From positions 1 to 51,440 of the forward strand of contig JAJZFV010000022.1 of NCBI GenBank assembly GCA_021805205.1: a stretch of DNA of 51,440 bases, written 5' to 3'. This DNA comes from Actinomycetes bacterium (GTDB taxonomy: Bacteria > Actinomycetota > Acidimicrobiia > Acidimicrobiales > Acidimicrobiaceae). A program made the translations under genes and the position numbers. Positions 17,780 through 26,229 of the stretch are shown piece after piece (the first letter of the stretch is position 1; every line of letters starts with the position of its first letter). The notes beneath the pieces are model-generated. The model saw nothing but the letters and a program-made list of their open reading frames with translations. It searched no databases and had not been told where the DNA came from.

Positions 17780-18904
17780 TTACTTATTTCTTGGGAGGTG
17801 GCCAGCGCGAACTTGGCAAGCCAAGGTATCGCATATGACTCTGGTTGCTATCAACGATGTTATATCTGCATTGTCATAGGGCGGGGAGCACTCCACTACT
17901 TCTATTCCGGCAAGCTTTTCAGCCCCAATAATCTGGATCATCTTTAGCACTTCACGAGGGAGAAAGCCACCTGGCTCTGGCCAACCGGTTCCTGGGACGA
18001 ATGCTGCGTCGAGGCAGTCAACGTCGAAGGAGAGCCAAACCGCCTCGGCGTCATGGAAGGCAACTTCAAGGGCAGCCTCAGCAGCCTCAGCCACGCCCAT
18101 CTCTACGCAGTCATTGACGGTCATGATCGTGGTCTGACGCTCCCGTCCAGCGGCTACGCCAGGTCGAGGGGCCTGCCACCCGCCGATACCAATCTGAACT
18201 AAGTTCTTCGGGGGAACATTTGGTATATCGGTGGCATGGAACCAAGGAGTGGTATGCATCCGCTCATCCAAGTCGTACTCTTGAGTATCGACATGGCGGT
18301 CGAAGTGGATGATTCCGAGATTGCCATCAAGGTGCTCTGCTACTCCCCTAACGGTTGGATAGCCAATCGAGTGGTCTCCACCGAGTACCACCGGGAATGC
18401 CCCACTCGCATAGACGTGTGATACAGCCTTTGAGATCTGGTCGAAGCTCTTTTCGATGTTTGCAGGGATGGTAAAGATGTCACCGAGGTCGGCAATGGTG
18501 ATAGTTTCGCGAAGGTCCACGCCAAGTTCAAAGCTATATGTTCCATAGAGGGCAGAGATCCGGCGGATACCCTGTGGGCCAAAGCGGGTGCCGGGGCGAT
18601 AGGTAGTTCCAGCGTCAAGGGGTGCACCCAAGACCGCTACGTCAAAGTTGCCGCACTCTCGTACATCCTCTAGATATTGTGCCTTCAAGAAGGTATTGAT
18701 TCCGGCGAAGTGGGGCAACTCCCCTCTGGAAAAGGTTGGGATCGACTTGTCGCGAAGACTATCTGCCCCCTGTAGACCAACCTCAAGTGCCCAAGCCTTC
18801 TCCTTCTCCCACATGGTGGTGGGAAGATTGGCTTCTGCCTCAACTGCGAACTTCGCCTCTTTGCCGTGGCGAGGCTGATAGTGGTCGTGGTCGGAGTGGC
18901 TCAT
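17780..18904 (-). CDS. gdmH: Agmatinase-family ureohydrolase, probable nickel-dependent guanidine hydrolase
   Basis: 374-residue ureohydrolase. Metal ligands are all seen: GGDHS (His178), D202-R-H204-V-D206 (the D-x-H-x-D motif, with Arg where agmatinases usually have Ala) and SFDVDCLD (Asp294, Asp296), followed by PGTGWPEPGG. It is longer than typical agmatinases (about 310), with an N-terminal ~75-residue extension, as known for the guanidine hydrolases (GdmH) of this superfamily. The operon is led by a guanidine-I riboswitch, includes an ABC transporter and lies next to urease, which would use the urea product. Those facts make guanidine + H2O to urea + NH3 the best guess. Agmatine, guanidinobutyrate or another guanidino compound remains possible. 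No HypA/HypB-like nickel chaperones are adjacent; UreG might serve. Confidence 0.75.
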   Translation of the reverse strand: MSHSDHDHYQPRHGKEAKFAVEAEANLPTTMWEKEKAWALEVGLQGADSLRDKSIPTFSRGELPHFAGINTFLKAQYLEDVRECGNFDVAVLGAPLDAGTTYRPGTRFGPQGIRRISALYGTYSFELGVDLRETITIADLGDIFTIPANIEKSFDQISKAVSHVYASGAFPVVLGGDHSIGYPTVRGVAEHLDGNLGIIHFDRHVDTQEYDLDERMHTTPWFHATDIPNVPPKNLVQIGIGGWQAPRPGVAAGRERQTTIMTVNDCVEMGVAEAAEAALEVAFHDAEAVWLSFDVDCLDAAFVPGTGWPEPGGFLPREVLKMIQIIGAEKLAGIEVVECSPPYDNADITSLIATRVICDTLACQVRAGHLPRNK

Positions 18905-19006
18905 AGTTATTTCATACCTTTCATTGTTGTCGTTGATCGTTACTCACACCCAACTAGAGGGGTATTTGCCCTCTTTTGTATTTGAGGATGTGGGAGAAGA
19001 TTGTCG

Positions 19007-20080
19007 CTAAATTGCGTTTGGAGTTAGATTTGAGAGCGGCTTTTTTGCGCTGCTCTTTCTCATCTCGAGGTGACGTAGTCGGGGATCGGCAAAGATCTGA
19101 GCTAAATCAACCAAGGTGTTGATGATGACGTAGCCGATTCCAAGGACCAAGGTGACACCTGCTATCGCTGGAAAGTCGCCACTTGGTATCGACTGGGCGG
19201 TGTAGTATCCAATCCCTGGCCAAGCAAAGACGTCCTCGATGACTACTACTCCTGCGAACATCAATCCAGCCTGAAGCCCTGTCATCGATAGGGCAGGCCC
19301 AAGGGAGTTACGCAATGCGTGGACTATCAAGACCCGAAATCGGGAGAGCCCCTTGGAGTTGGCGGTCTTTATAAAGTCTTGCCCCATTGCCTCAATCAAA
19401 GATCCGCGAAGGACTCGACCGATTGAAACTGCTGGGCTAATAGCCACCGAAAAGCTCGGTAACAGCAGATATTTGAAGGCATCTATCGTCACCCCGATAT
19501 TGCCATTGAGTAGACCATCGATGGTGTAGAAGCCAGTCGGGCCATTGGGCGGATTATTGATCCCGATCCGCCCCGTTGCGGGAAGGAGGTTCAACTTTCC
19601 GTAGAAGAGAAGTAGCCCTCCGATCGCAAGGAGAAATTGCGGAGTTGATGCACCAGCTACCAGTACAAAGCGAAGGACTTTGGTACCCTTGAACTCCCCG
19701 GCAGAAAGGACCCCTAGAAGAAGACCCAATACGATAGCCAGGATCAAAGAGTAAAAGGCCAGCTCTAGGGTCGCGGGAAGATATGTAGCTAGATCTGATG
19801 CAACTGGCCGTCTAGTCCGATACGACATCCCCAAGTTTCCGTGGAGGAGGCCATTTAGGTAGTTGAAGTATTGGACGATCACCGGATGGTTCAGACCAAG
19901 CTTTACCTCCTCGGCGGCGATCGCCTTTGGTGTAGCACCAGCACCGAGCATTGCGTGAACCGGGTTAGTGTGCGAGATGCTTTGGAGGAAGAACAGGACC
20001 GCAGTCAATCCGATTACGATCGCGATCGCGGCTCCAATTCGCTTTGCTACAAACTTTATAAAGAAGATTGAAGTCGACAC
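19007..20080 (-). CDS. Dipeptide/oligopeptide-type ABC transporter permease (DppB-like)
   Basis: 357-residue membrane permease. The N-terminal FVAKRIGAAIAIVIGLTAVL and later SYRTRRPVASDLATYLPATL are DppB/OppB hallmarks. The EAA-type loop reads IKTANSKGLSRFRVLIVHAL, followed by VVIEDVFAWPGIGYYTAQSI. The GTG start at 20080 overlaps the last base of the preceding permease stop. It works with the DppC-like protein as a heterodimeric channel. Riboswitch control suggests the cargo is guanidine or a guanidino compound rather than peptides. Confidence 0.9.
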   Translation of the reverse strand: MSTSIFFIKFVAKRIGAAIAIVIGLTAVLFFLQSISHTNPVHAMLGAGATPKAIAAEEVKLGLNHPVIVQYFNYLNGLLHGNLGMSYRTRRPVASDLATYLPATLELAFYSLILAIVLGLLLGVLSAGEFKGTKVLRFVLVAGASTPQFLLAIGGLLLFYGKLNLLPATGRIGINNPPNGPTGFYTIDGLLNGNIGVTIDAFKYLLLPSFSVAISPAVSIGRVLRGSLIEAMGQDFIKTANSKGLSRFRVLIVHALRNSLGPALSMTGLQAGLMFAGVVVIEDVFAWPGIGYYTAQSIPSGDFPAIAGVTLVLGIGYVIINTLVDLAQIFADPRLRHLEMRKSSAKKPLSNLTPNAI

Positions 20081-20928
20081 TACTGTCCTCTCGATCCAAA
20101 GTCACGAAGTGCATCACCGGCGAAGTTTGAGATGATCGCCATGATCGCAATGGCTAGGGCTGGCATGACGCAGACCCACCACTGCTGCAATAGGTATTGA
20201 AGGTTACGTGCCGCCATGGCACCAAGCTCTGGAGCTGGAGCTGGAGCACCAAGACCAAGAAACGATAGCCCCGACAGAGTAATTACGAGGTTTCCGACGT
20301 CAAGTGATGCGGTAACTATTATCGCCGGTACCACACCAGGTAGCACGTGGCGCATCGCCAACCTAAAACCACCGACGTTGAAGGTTCTAGCCGCCTCGAT
20401 GTGTGGCCGTGACATTATCGCTCGCGCCTCTCCTCGCACAATTCGGGCATAGAGGGGCCACCATACAATCGCCACTGCAATCAGGGTATGAAATAGCGAA
20501 GCTCCCAACGAAGCCACCACCGCGATGGCTAGCACCGGTCCAGGAAAAGCCAGAAAGCCATCGGTTATCCTCATCAGAAGTGAGTCAATCCTATCGCTTG
20601 ATACACCGGCGATCATTCCTACTGTTCCACCGATTACCACTCCAAATAGGATCACTGCGATTGCAGAGAGCCAACTAGAGCGCACCCCCAAGAGCACCCT
20701 CGAGAGGACGTCGCGACCCACAGAGTCGGTCCCAAGGAGGTGAGCCAAGGTAAAGGGTTGGAGGAAGGGTTGATCGACCGGAACCAGTGGATTATCTGGC
20801 GCTAGTACCGGTGCTAGAAGTGCTATCAAAGTTACCGCTATCAAGACCGATATCGCGACCTTGTGGCGATCGACCGAGATTGAGAAGCTCGGTCGAACCC
20901 TGGTTCTAGCTGGAGCAAGGGTGCTCAT
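20080..20928 (-). CDS. Dipeptide/oligopeptide-type ABC transporter permease (DppC-like)
   Basis: 282-residue membrane permease of the DppC/OppC family. The N-terminal TM1 is followed by PFTLAHLLGTDSVGRDVLSR, the standard DppC sequence. The EAA loop is seen as HIEAARTFNVGGFRLAMRHV with LPGVVPAIIVTASLDVGNLV after it. ATG 20928 is chosen because it overlaps the ATPase stop (ATGA, 20925-20928) and gives a normal N-terminus; an open frame extends 40 codons further upstream inside the ATPase gene but is not needed. Partner of the DppB-like permease downstream. Confidence 0.9.
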   Translation of the reverse strand: MSTLAPARTRVRPSFSISVDRHKVAISVLIAVTLIALLAPVLAPDNPLVPVDQPFLQPFTLAHLLGTDSVGRDVLSRVLLGVRSSWLSAIAVILFGVVIGGTVGMIAGVSSDRIDSLLMRITDGFLAFPGPVLAIAVVASLGASLFHTLIAVAIVWWPLYARIVRGEARAIMSRPHIEAARTFNVGGFRLAMRHVLPGVVPAIIVTASLDVGNLVITLSGLSFLGLGAPAPAPELGAMAARNLQYLLQQWWVCVMPALAIAIMAIISNFAGDALRDFGSRGQ

Positions 20929-22880
20929 GAGAGCCCTCCTTCTAAAAGATGGCACGCGGCATATCTTTGGCGAGAGATATGAACTACTTGGGGAGGAGTT
21001 GTCCGGCAGATCTCCATCGCTTCGGGGCAACGACTGGAGAAGGCACACCCTACCGAGGTAAGTTCGCTATCCATCTCCGCGATCGAAGCCTTTAGTTCAT
21101 TGCCTTCACCCGGAAGTGACTGGAGTAGCATTCGGGTATAGGGGTGAAGCGGCTTGGCACAGACTTCGTCGGAGTCTCCTGACTCCACTATTCGACCACC
21201 GAGCATCACCATGATTCGACTCGATACATACCGAGCTACTGCTAAGTCGTGGGTTACGAAGACCATCGCCATTTGAAGTCTCTCCGACAGAGATAGAAGT
21301 AGGTTCAAAGTCCCAGCTACTAGAGATGCATCTAATGCACTTGTTGGTTCGTCGCACAAAAGTATCGATGGCGGAGAGATGACACAGCGAGCGATCGCTA
21401 CTCGTTGACGCTGCCCACCCGAGAGAGAAGCAGCCCTAGAGGCGAGTACTTTGGTGCTCAAGTCAACCTTAGCCGCGACCTCCTCAACCTCTCGCTCGAT
21501 CTCGGCCTTGCTAAGTGACTTAGCAGAGATTGCCTCCCGGAGGAGTTCTCGAACGGTGAGCCACGGGGTAAGCGATGACCCAGAGTCCTGAAAGACCATC
21601 TTGGGCATAACATTATCGTTTCTCACTAAGGTCCCTGAGGTCGCCTCCTCGAGCCCAGCAAGGATGCGTAAGAAAGTTGACTTTCCCGACCCCGACTCCC
21701 CCACCAGGCTAACTACCTCTCCTTGGTGCAACTCAAGATCGACATTCACCAGAACTGGAGTCGCCTCGGCCCGGCTTTCGCGGGAACGGAAGGTCTTTTC
21801 TATCGCCACCGCCTCGAGGACGACTATTTTGCTCTCCTCGCCTTCTACCTTCCGCCTTTGAACCTCCAAAGAGAGATCTCCCGAGACCGATCTTGGGGTT
21901 GGATTGTGACATGCAATTGTCCATCCATCTCCGACAGATGTCGTCGTTGGAAATTGGCTATGGCAGATCTCAAGGGCATTTTCACACCTCGTTGCATATG
22001 GACAGCCATCTACGACTACCGCTTGTACTTGATCCCTGGGGTTAGTTCTAAGGCGAAGCCCCTGATCTTGGTCCATGGTTAGGCGAGATGAGATCAACTC
22101 TCTGGTATAAGGGTGCGCCGGTCGAGACAGAATATCGGCAGTCGGCCCCTTCTCTAGTACCCTTCCCGCCAGAAGAACTACCACTGAATCTGCGATCTCC
22201 GATGCAACTCCTAGATCGTGGGTTACGAAAAGAAATCCGGTCTCGAAGTTTCGTCGTAGCTGTTTGATCAAGAAGAGTATCTGGGCTTGCACCGTTACAT
22301 CGAGGGCGGTGGTTGGTTCGTCTGCAACGATTAGGGCTGGCTCTTTGGCTAGAGCCATTGCGATCATCACCCTTTGGCGCTGTCCACCCGAGAGCTGGAA
22401 TGGAAAGCGCCCAAGGACTGACTTAGGATCTTTTATCGCAACTTGGACAAGGGCCTCGACTGCTCGCTCGAGGTCGCTAGTTACCTCTTTCATCTGGGTA
22501 GCGATCTTCATCGACGGGTTAAGAGAGCTCATCGGGTCTTGAAAAATCCCACTTATGGAGTGCCTTCTGAGATTTCGAAGCTCCTTGCGTGAGATCGAGG
22601 TCATCTCAGATCCTAGGATCGAGACCTTGCCGTCAACCTTCGGGGTAGAGCTACGGGGCAGGAGCCCTAGTAGTGTCATCCCTAAGACTGACTTTCCGGA
22701 ACCCGACTCTCCAACTAGGGCGACGATCTCACCTTTCTTGATGGCTAGATCGACGTCCTTCAAGATGTGGCTATCTTGTCGACCTCTCCGAAGCCAGACG
22801 TTGAGGCCAGTTACTTTGACGATCTCATCTTCGGTCTTATCCTCTTCGACGTAGGCGTAGTTCATTAAATCCGTTTCCAT
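20925..22880 (-). CDS. Fused double ATPase of a peptide-type ABC transporter (DppD-DppF fusion)
   Basis: 651-residue protein with two complete ABC domains. The first has Walker A GESGSGKS near residue 57, signature LSGGQRQRVMIAMALA and Walker B IVADEPTTALD. The second has GESGSGKST near residue 398, LSGGQRQRVAIARCVI and LLCDEPTSALD. Each half ends in the oligopeptide/dipeptide C-terminal Cys-rich motif (GCPYATRCENALEICHSQFP and GCAFSSRCPEAMEICRTTPP). In most dpp/opp systems these are two separate genes; here they are one chain. It sits 27 bases after the binding-protein gene and overlaps the next permease by 4 bases. Confidence 0.92.
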   Translation of the reverse strand: METDLMNYAYVEEDKTEDEIVKVTGLNVWLRRGRQDSHILKDVDLAIKKGEIVALVGESGSGKSVLGMTLLGLLPRSSTPKVDGKVSILGSEMTSISRKELRNLRRHSISGIFQDPMSSLNPSMKIATQMKEVTSDLERAVEALVQVAIKDPKSVLGRFPFQLSGGQRQRVMIAMALAKEPALIVADEPTTALDVTVQAQILFLIKQLRRNFETGFLFVTHDLGVASEIADSVVVLLAGRVLEKGPTADILSRPAHPYTRELISSRLTMDQDQGLRLRTNPRDQVQAVVVDGCPYATRCENALEICHSQFPTTTSVGDGWTIACHNPTPRSVSGDLSLEVQRRKVEGEESKIVVLEAVAIEKTFRSRESRAEATPVLVNVDLELHQGEVVSLVGESGSGKSTFLRILAGLEEATSGTLVRNDNVMPKMVFQDSGSSLTPWLTVRELLREAISAKSLSKAEIEREVEEVAAKVDLSTKVLASRAASLSGGQRQRVAIARCVISPPSILLCDEPTSALDASLVAGTLNLLLSLSERLQMAMVFVTHDLAVARYVSSRIMVMLGGRIVESGDSDEVCAKPLHPYTRMLLQSLPGEGNELKASIAEMDSELTSVGCAFSSRCPEAMEICRTTPPQVVHISRQRYAACHLLEGGLS

Positions 22881-22907
22881 CTTTTATACCTAAATTCACC
22901 CCTAGAC

Positions 22908-24653
22908 CTACGGATGTAGGTCTGCGAGAACCACGGTGCGGGGGACGGGAACTTGATGGACGATACCCTTCATCCAAGTTGGGGCAACGATGGTATCTCC
23001 TCGATTTGCAATTGGATCCCAACACCCAGAGGCTGCAAATGCATCGCCCGCTAGGGCCGCATCTTGCTGGGCCGTGGCTGCAGAGGTTGTATTCAACCCT
23101 TGATTTAGATAGTTGGTGCCAGCTGGTACCGAGCAATTTAGGTAGTTCAATCCCCCATTGGGCGTCATTACGATGCGAGCCCAAGTATCTGGTGCCTGTG
23201 CATCGGGCCAGTTGGTAACCGCCAAGATATCTGGTGCTCCGGTTGGATTTCCGACGAATCCATAGAGCGCAGTCGAGGTATAGCTACGAACGTTGACGTG
23301 GAGGCCTGCAGCTGCAAGTTGAGTCTGAATTAGCGCTGCCATCTGGGCATCCGATGGAGATGGAGCATCGTAGCCCAAGGTGATGGTGGTATTTGCCTCA
23401 CTCGCTGGAATTACCTTAGCCAAAGCCTTGGGATCAAAGGGAGGATTGTCAACCGCTTGATTCGATGGTAGTTCTCCCACTGGGTAGATCTGGGTCGCCA
23501 CAGTTGCCCTACCGGGGTAGATGAACTTTACAATCTCTGCACGATTGATAGCCTTGGCTAGAGCAACGCGGACTGCCTGGGTCGATAGGAGTTTGGTATT
23601 GGGATTTACCCAGAGCATCGGCGTCTCAAGGGTTGGTACTGCATAGACGTGGAAGGAAGGATCTGCCCTGAAGCTTGCAATCGCCGAGGTGGAGAGGCCG
23701 TGCATCAACATCGTGATCTTGCCGCTCCGAAGCTCTAGCTCTTGAGTTGAGATACTTGGGATGATCTTTATATTCACCGTGGTGTAGTAAGGCTTAGCCC
23801 CCCAATATCCGGGGTAGGCCTTGAGGGTGTACTGCTGGCCCGGGGTCACCGATGAGATGTAGTATGGGCCAGTTCCGGCATCGTGGGCTGCTAGCCAAGC
23901 CTGATCGTTGTCGTTAGAGGCGTGTGCGCTAAGTACAGTCGGTGACTCCATCTTCGGACCATATGCAGAGGCTAGATAGTCAAGAAAGGCACTAACCGGC
24001 TGCTTGAGATGAACCACGGCCACGTATGGATTGGAGGTGTCGACGCTTGCGACGTCGGCGACCATATATGCGGGCCCCTGGTTTACCGCGGTGCGACGTG
24101 CGAAGGAGGCCGCCACTGCAGCTGAGGTAAATGGGGTACCGTCGTGGAAGGTTACTCCCTTGCGAAGGTTGAAGGTATAGGTTAGTCCATCGGGAGAGAC
24201 GGTCCAAGAGGTGGCGAGGTCGGGTACGATTGCGGCTCGGGTCTTTGATGGAGAAAATGAAATATTTCCGGTATAGGTCACAGGTACTTGCTGGTATTGT
24301 ACTAAACCTTCGTAGACCGAGGTGGTAATTGCCAGCCCCTGCCCGGCGTAGAAGACGTCGGGATCTGGCGGCTGGGTATCGGCGGTGAAGGCCAGATTTA
24401 AAGTCTTTGATGTGGGTGACCCAATCGTCGGGGCCGAGTTAGATGAGAGCGCGGTAGATGGCGTTGCTGATGAAGAACCGCAAGCCGCGAGGATGGTTGT
24501 GGCAACGGCAAGGGCTGCTACAGATCGCTTGGTGAAGCTGCGCTTAGCTGCGCTTAGCGCTCCAGTGGCGCTAGCACTTCTTAGCGATGTTGGGGATTCT
24601 GGATTCTTACTTTGAGCGATTTGACTTCGGAATAATCTAACTTTGCTTTGCAT
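22908..24653 (-). CDS. Peptide/nickel-type ABC transporter substrate-binding lipoprotein (family 5)
   Basis: 581-residue extracytoplasmic solute-binding protein of the DppA/OppA/NikA family. A long N-terminal leader (about 45 residues, S/A-rich) ends in a lipobox, TILAAC, so it is a lipoprotein. The family-5 signature is visible as DLATSWTVSPDGLTYTFNLR followed by KGVTFHDGTPFTSAAVAASF. ATG 24653 has AAGGAG about 8 bases upstream. It is the first gene under the guanidine-I riboswitch, so the ligand may be guanidine or a guanidinylated compound. A nickel role (NikA-like) is also conceivable because both the putative guanidinase and urease need nickel; the sequence does not decide. Confidence 0.88.
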   Translation of the reverse strand: MQSKVRLFRSQIAQSKNPESPTSLRSASATGALSAAKRSFTKRSVAALAVATTILAACGSSSATPSTALSSNSAPTIGSPTSKTLNLAFTADTQPPDPDVFYAGQGLAITTSVYEGLVQYQQVPVTYTGNISFSPSKTRAAIVPDLATSWTVSPDGLTYTFNLRKGVTFHDGTPFTSAAVAASFARRTAVNQGPAYMVADVASVDTSNPYVAVVHLKQPVSAFLDYLASAYGPKMESPTVLSAHASNDNDQAWLAAHDAGTGPYYISSVTPGQQYTLKAYPGYWGAKPYYTTVNIKIIPSISTQELELRSGKITMLMHGLSTSAIASFRADPSFHVYAVPTLETPMLWVNPNTKLLSTQAVRVALAKAINRAEIVKFIYPGRATVATQIYPVGELPSNQAVDNPPFDPKALAKVIPASEANTTITLGYDAPSPSDAQMAALIQTQLAAAGLHVNVRSYTSTALYGFVGNPTGAPDILAVTNWPDAQAPDTWARIVMTPNGGLNYLNCSVPAGTNYLNQGLNTTSAATAQQDAALAGDAFAASGCWDPIANRGDTIVAPTWMKGIVHQVPVPRTVVLADLHP

Positions 24654-24728
24654 AAGCGCAGCTCCTTTCGAGTTTTTAACATGTCCATGAAAGCGCCACT
24701 GGAGTTAAATAACCCCAGAAGCTTTTTA

Positions 24729-24814
24729 GATCTCCCGGGCTTTTATCCCTCCGTGTAACGGCACATTGCCGTGCGCATCTCTTGGACCGAACCGAAAAAT
24801 CGTGGAACCCTAGA
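24729..24814 (-). promoter_or_regulatory. Guanidine-I riboswitch (ykkC class)
   Basis: On the minus strand the leader contains the ykkC consensus blocks in order: CTAGGGTTCC (24813-24804), GGTCCAAGAG (24788-24779), a variable hairpin ACGGCA/TGCCGT (24772-24758), then ACACGG (24756-24751), GGATAAAAGCCCGGGAGA (to 24731). The AGCCCGGGAGA block is the most conserved part of the class. This RNA binds guanidinium and usually turns expression on when it is present. A GC-poor hairpin follows (CTGGGGTT/AACTCCAG, 24718-24699) without a clear U-run, and the AAGGAG ribosome-binding site comes about 30 bases later. It governs the operon 24653-16942. Confidence 0.93.
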
Positions 24815-24830
24815 CGCTTATTGCTCTGAA

Positions 24831-25526
24831 GTAGCCTCGCTACCGTCCCGTATTATCCAAACTTTTCCTTTCGAAGCCTCTTAGCCTATTAAACATCGAT
24901 AGCGACATACCATTGCTAGATTTGTCTGTTCCGCTCGATGAGTCAACTGCGGATCGTAACTCTAAATCGATAGAGATAATGATATCGTGGCAAATGTTTC
25001 AACTTTGTATACTTTCGTGAACACGATGTTAACTCCATTAGCTGCGAGAGAAATTACCATTTCAGGAGCGATTTCAATAAGAGACCAGAGGGTTTCATCC
25101 AGCGATGATAAGAGCCTTTAGCGATGCGACTATCACCAGTGTCCTAACCTCTTTGATCCGCTCTTAGCTACAGCTCTACCAGACTCAAATGGAGTAGCTA
25201 AAGCGTCGCTTTGCTAAACAGAAGAGCCCAATTGCGTACTAATCTCTAAGCGCCACGAAACAAACTGTTTTCAATTCGGGCGCATACCTTCATTAAAGAT
25301 AGAATTTGCTAAAAGATTGATATTCGAAATAAAGAAGCCTCGGCCTCGTCAATATTGCTTGAAATAGAACGTGCTTGATATGAATAAAGCAATGCGATCT
25401 TGAAATACAGACGAAGAAATTGTTTCATCTTTGTTAAATCGGTACAAAAATGAATAATTCTGTGTGAGTTTAGATTTATTGTTGAAACAATTCTGCGTGG
25501 CAAATTCAAATGAAAGCGGCTCTGAG
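24831..25526. other. Intergenic region between guanidine operon leader and urease genes
   Basis: About 700 bases holding the divergent promoters. I looked for a second ykkC element on the plus strand in front of ureA and do not see its conserved blocks. In-frame GTG at 25464 would extend UreA by 21 residues, but ATG 25527 is the better match to the family. Nothing else is supported. Confidence 0.4.
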
Positions 25527-25829
25527 ATGCTCCTTACCGAACGTGACAAAGAAAAGCTCCTTATGGTGGTGGCAGGTGACCTGGCGCGGAGGCGCCTCGA
25601 CCGAGGGCTACTTTTGAACTACCCGGAAGCCGTCTCGCTTATCACATGTGAATTACTCGAGCGTGCTCGCGATGGGAAGAGCGTCGCGGAGTTGATGGTC
25701 TATGGGACCTCGATTCTCTCAAGTAGACAGGTGATGGAGGGAGTGGCCGAGATGATCGAGGAGATACAGGTCGAGGCCACCTTTCCTGACGGCACAAAGT
25801 TAGTGACGGTGCACCACCCTATCTCTTAA
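25527..25829 (+). CDS. ureA: Urease gamma subunit
   Basis: 100 residues: [20 protein letters not shown], then [20 protein letters not shown] and [20 protein letters not shown], ending [10 protein letters not shown]. It is the UreA chain of the nickel urease (urea + H2O to ammonia and carbamate). The chosen start gives the usual 100-residue length; the longer GTG start at 25464 would add atypical sequence. It is separated from ureB by 106 bases, more than usual for this operon. Confidence 0.95.
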   Translation: MLLTERDKEKLLMVVAGDLARRRLDRGLLLNYPEAVSLITCELLERARDGKSVAELMVYGTSILSSRQVMEGVAEMIEEIQVEATFPDGTKLVTVHHPIS

Positions 25830-25935
25830 TCGGAAGGTGACTATTTGGAGTCGCATGTTGGCTCTAATGACTTCGTATGACGAGTGTTCGATCTGACTTA
25901 TCTGCTGGGCTAGCAATTTTGAAAAGGCGTGAACC

Positions 25936-26229
25936 ATGATTCCAGGTGAATTTTTAATAGAGGATGAAGATGTCGAGATAAACCTCGGTTCGGAGATCTT
26001 CGAACTCCAAGTTGTCAACGATGGTGATCGCCCGATACAAGTCGGTTCTCACTTTCACTTTTATGAGACCAACGACTCTCTGATCTTCGATCGTGAGAAG
26101 AGCTTCAACTGCCGCTTGGCTATAGCCAGCGGAACTGCGATTCGATTTGAGCCTGGCCAAAGACGTGTGGTTCCACTGATCAAGTTCAGGGGATCGCTCG
26201 GACAAATTAAGGGGGCTTCTGTTGGCTAG
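25936..26229 (+). CDS. ureB: Urease beta subunit
   Basis: 97 residues, beginning [20 protein letters not shown], with [20 protein letters not shown] and [19 protein letters not shown], all hallmarks of UreB. It forms the (UreA-UreB-UreC)3 holoenzyme. Its last 8 bases overlap the ureC start, indicating coupled translation. Confidence 0.96.
   Translation: MIPGEFLIEDEDVEINLGSEIFELQVVNDGDRPIQVGSHFHFYETNDSLIFDREKSFNCRLAIASGTAIRFEPGQRRVVPLIKFRGSLGQIKGASVG

Noticed and set aside
24831..25526. Possible second guanidine riboswitch in front of urease
   Set aside because: None of the ykkC-I conserved blocks is seen on the plus strand; only isolated GAGACC-like words.
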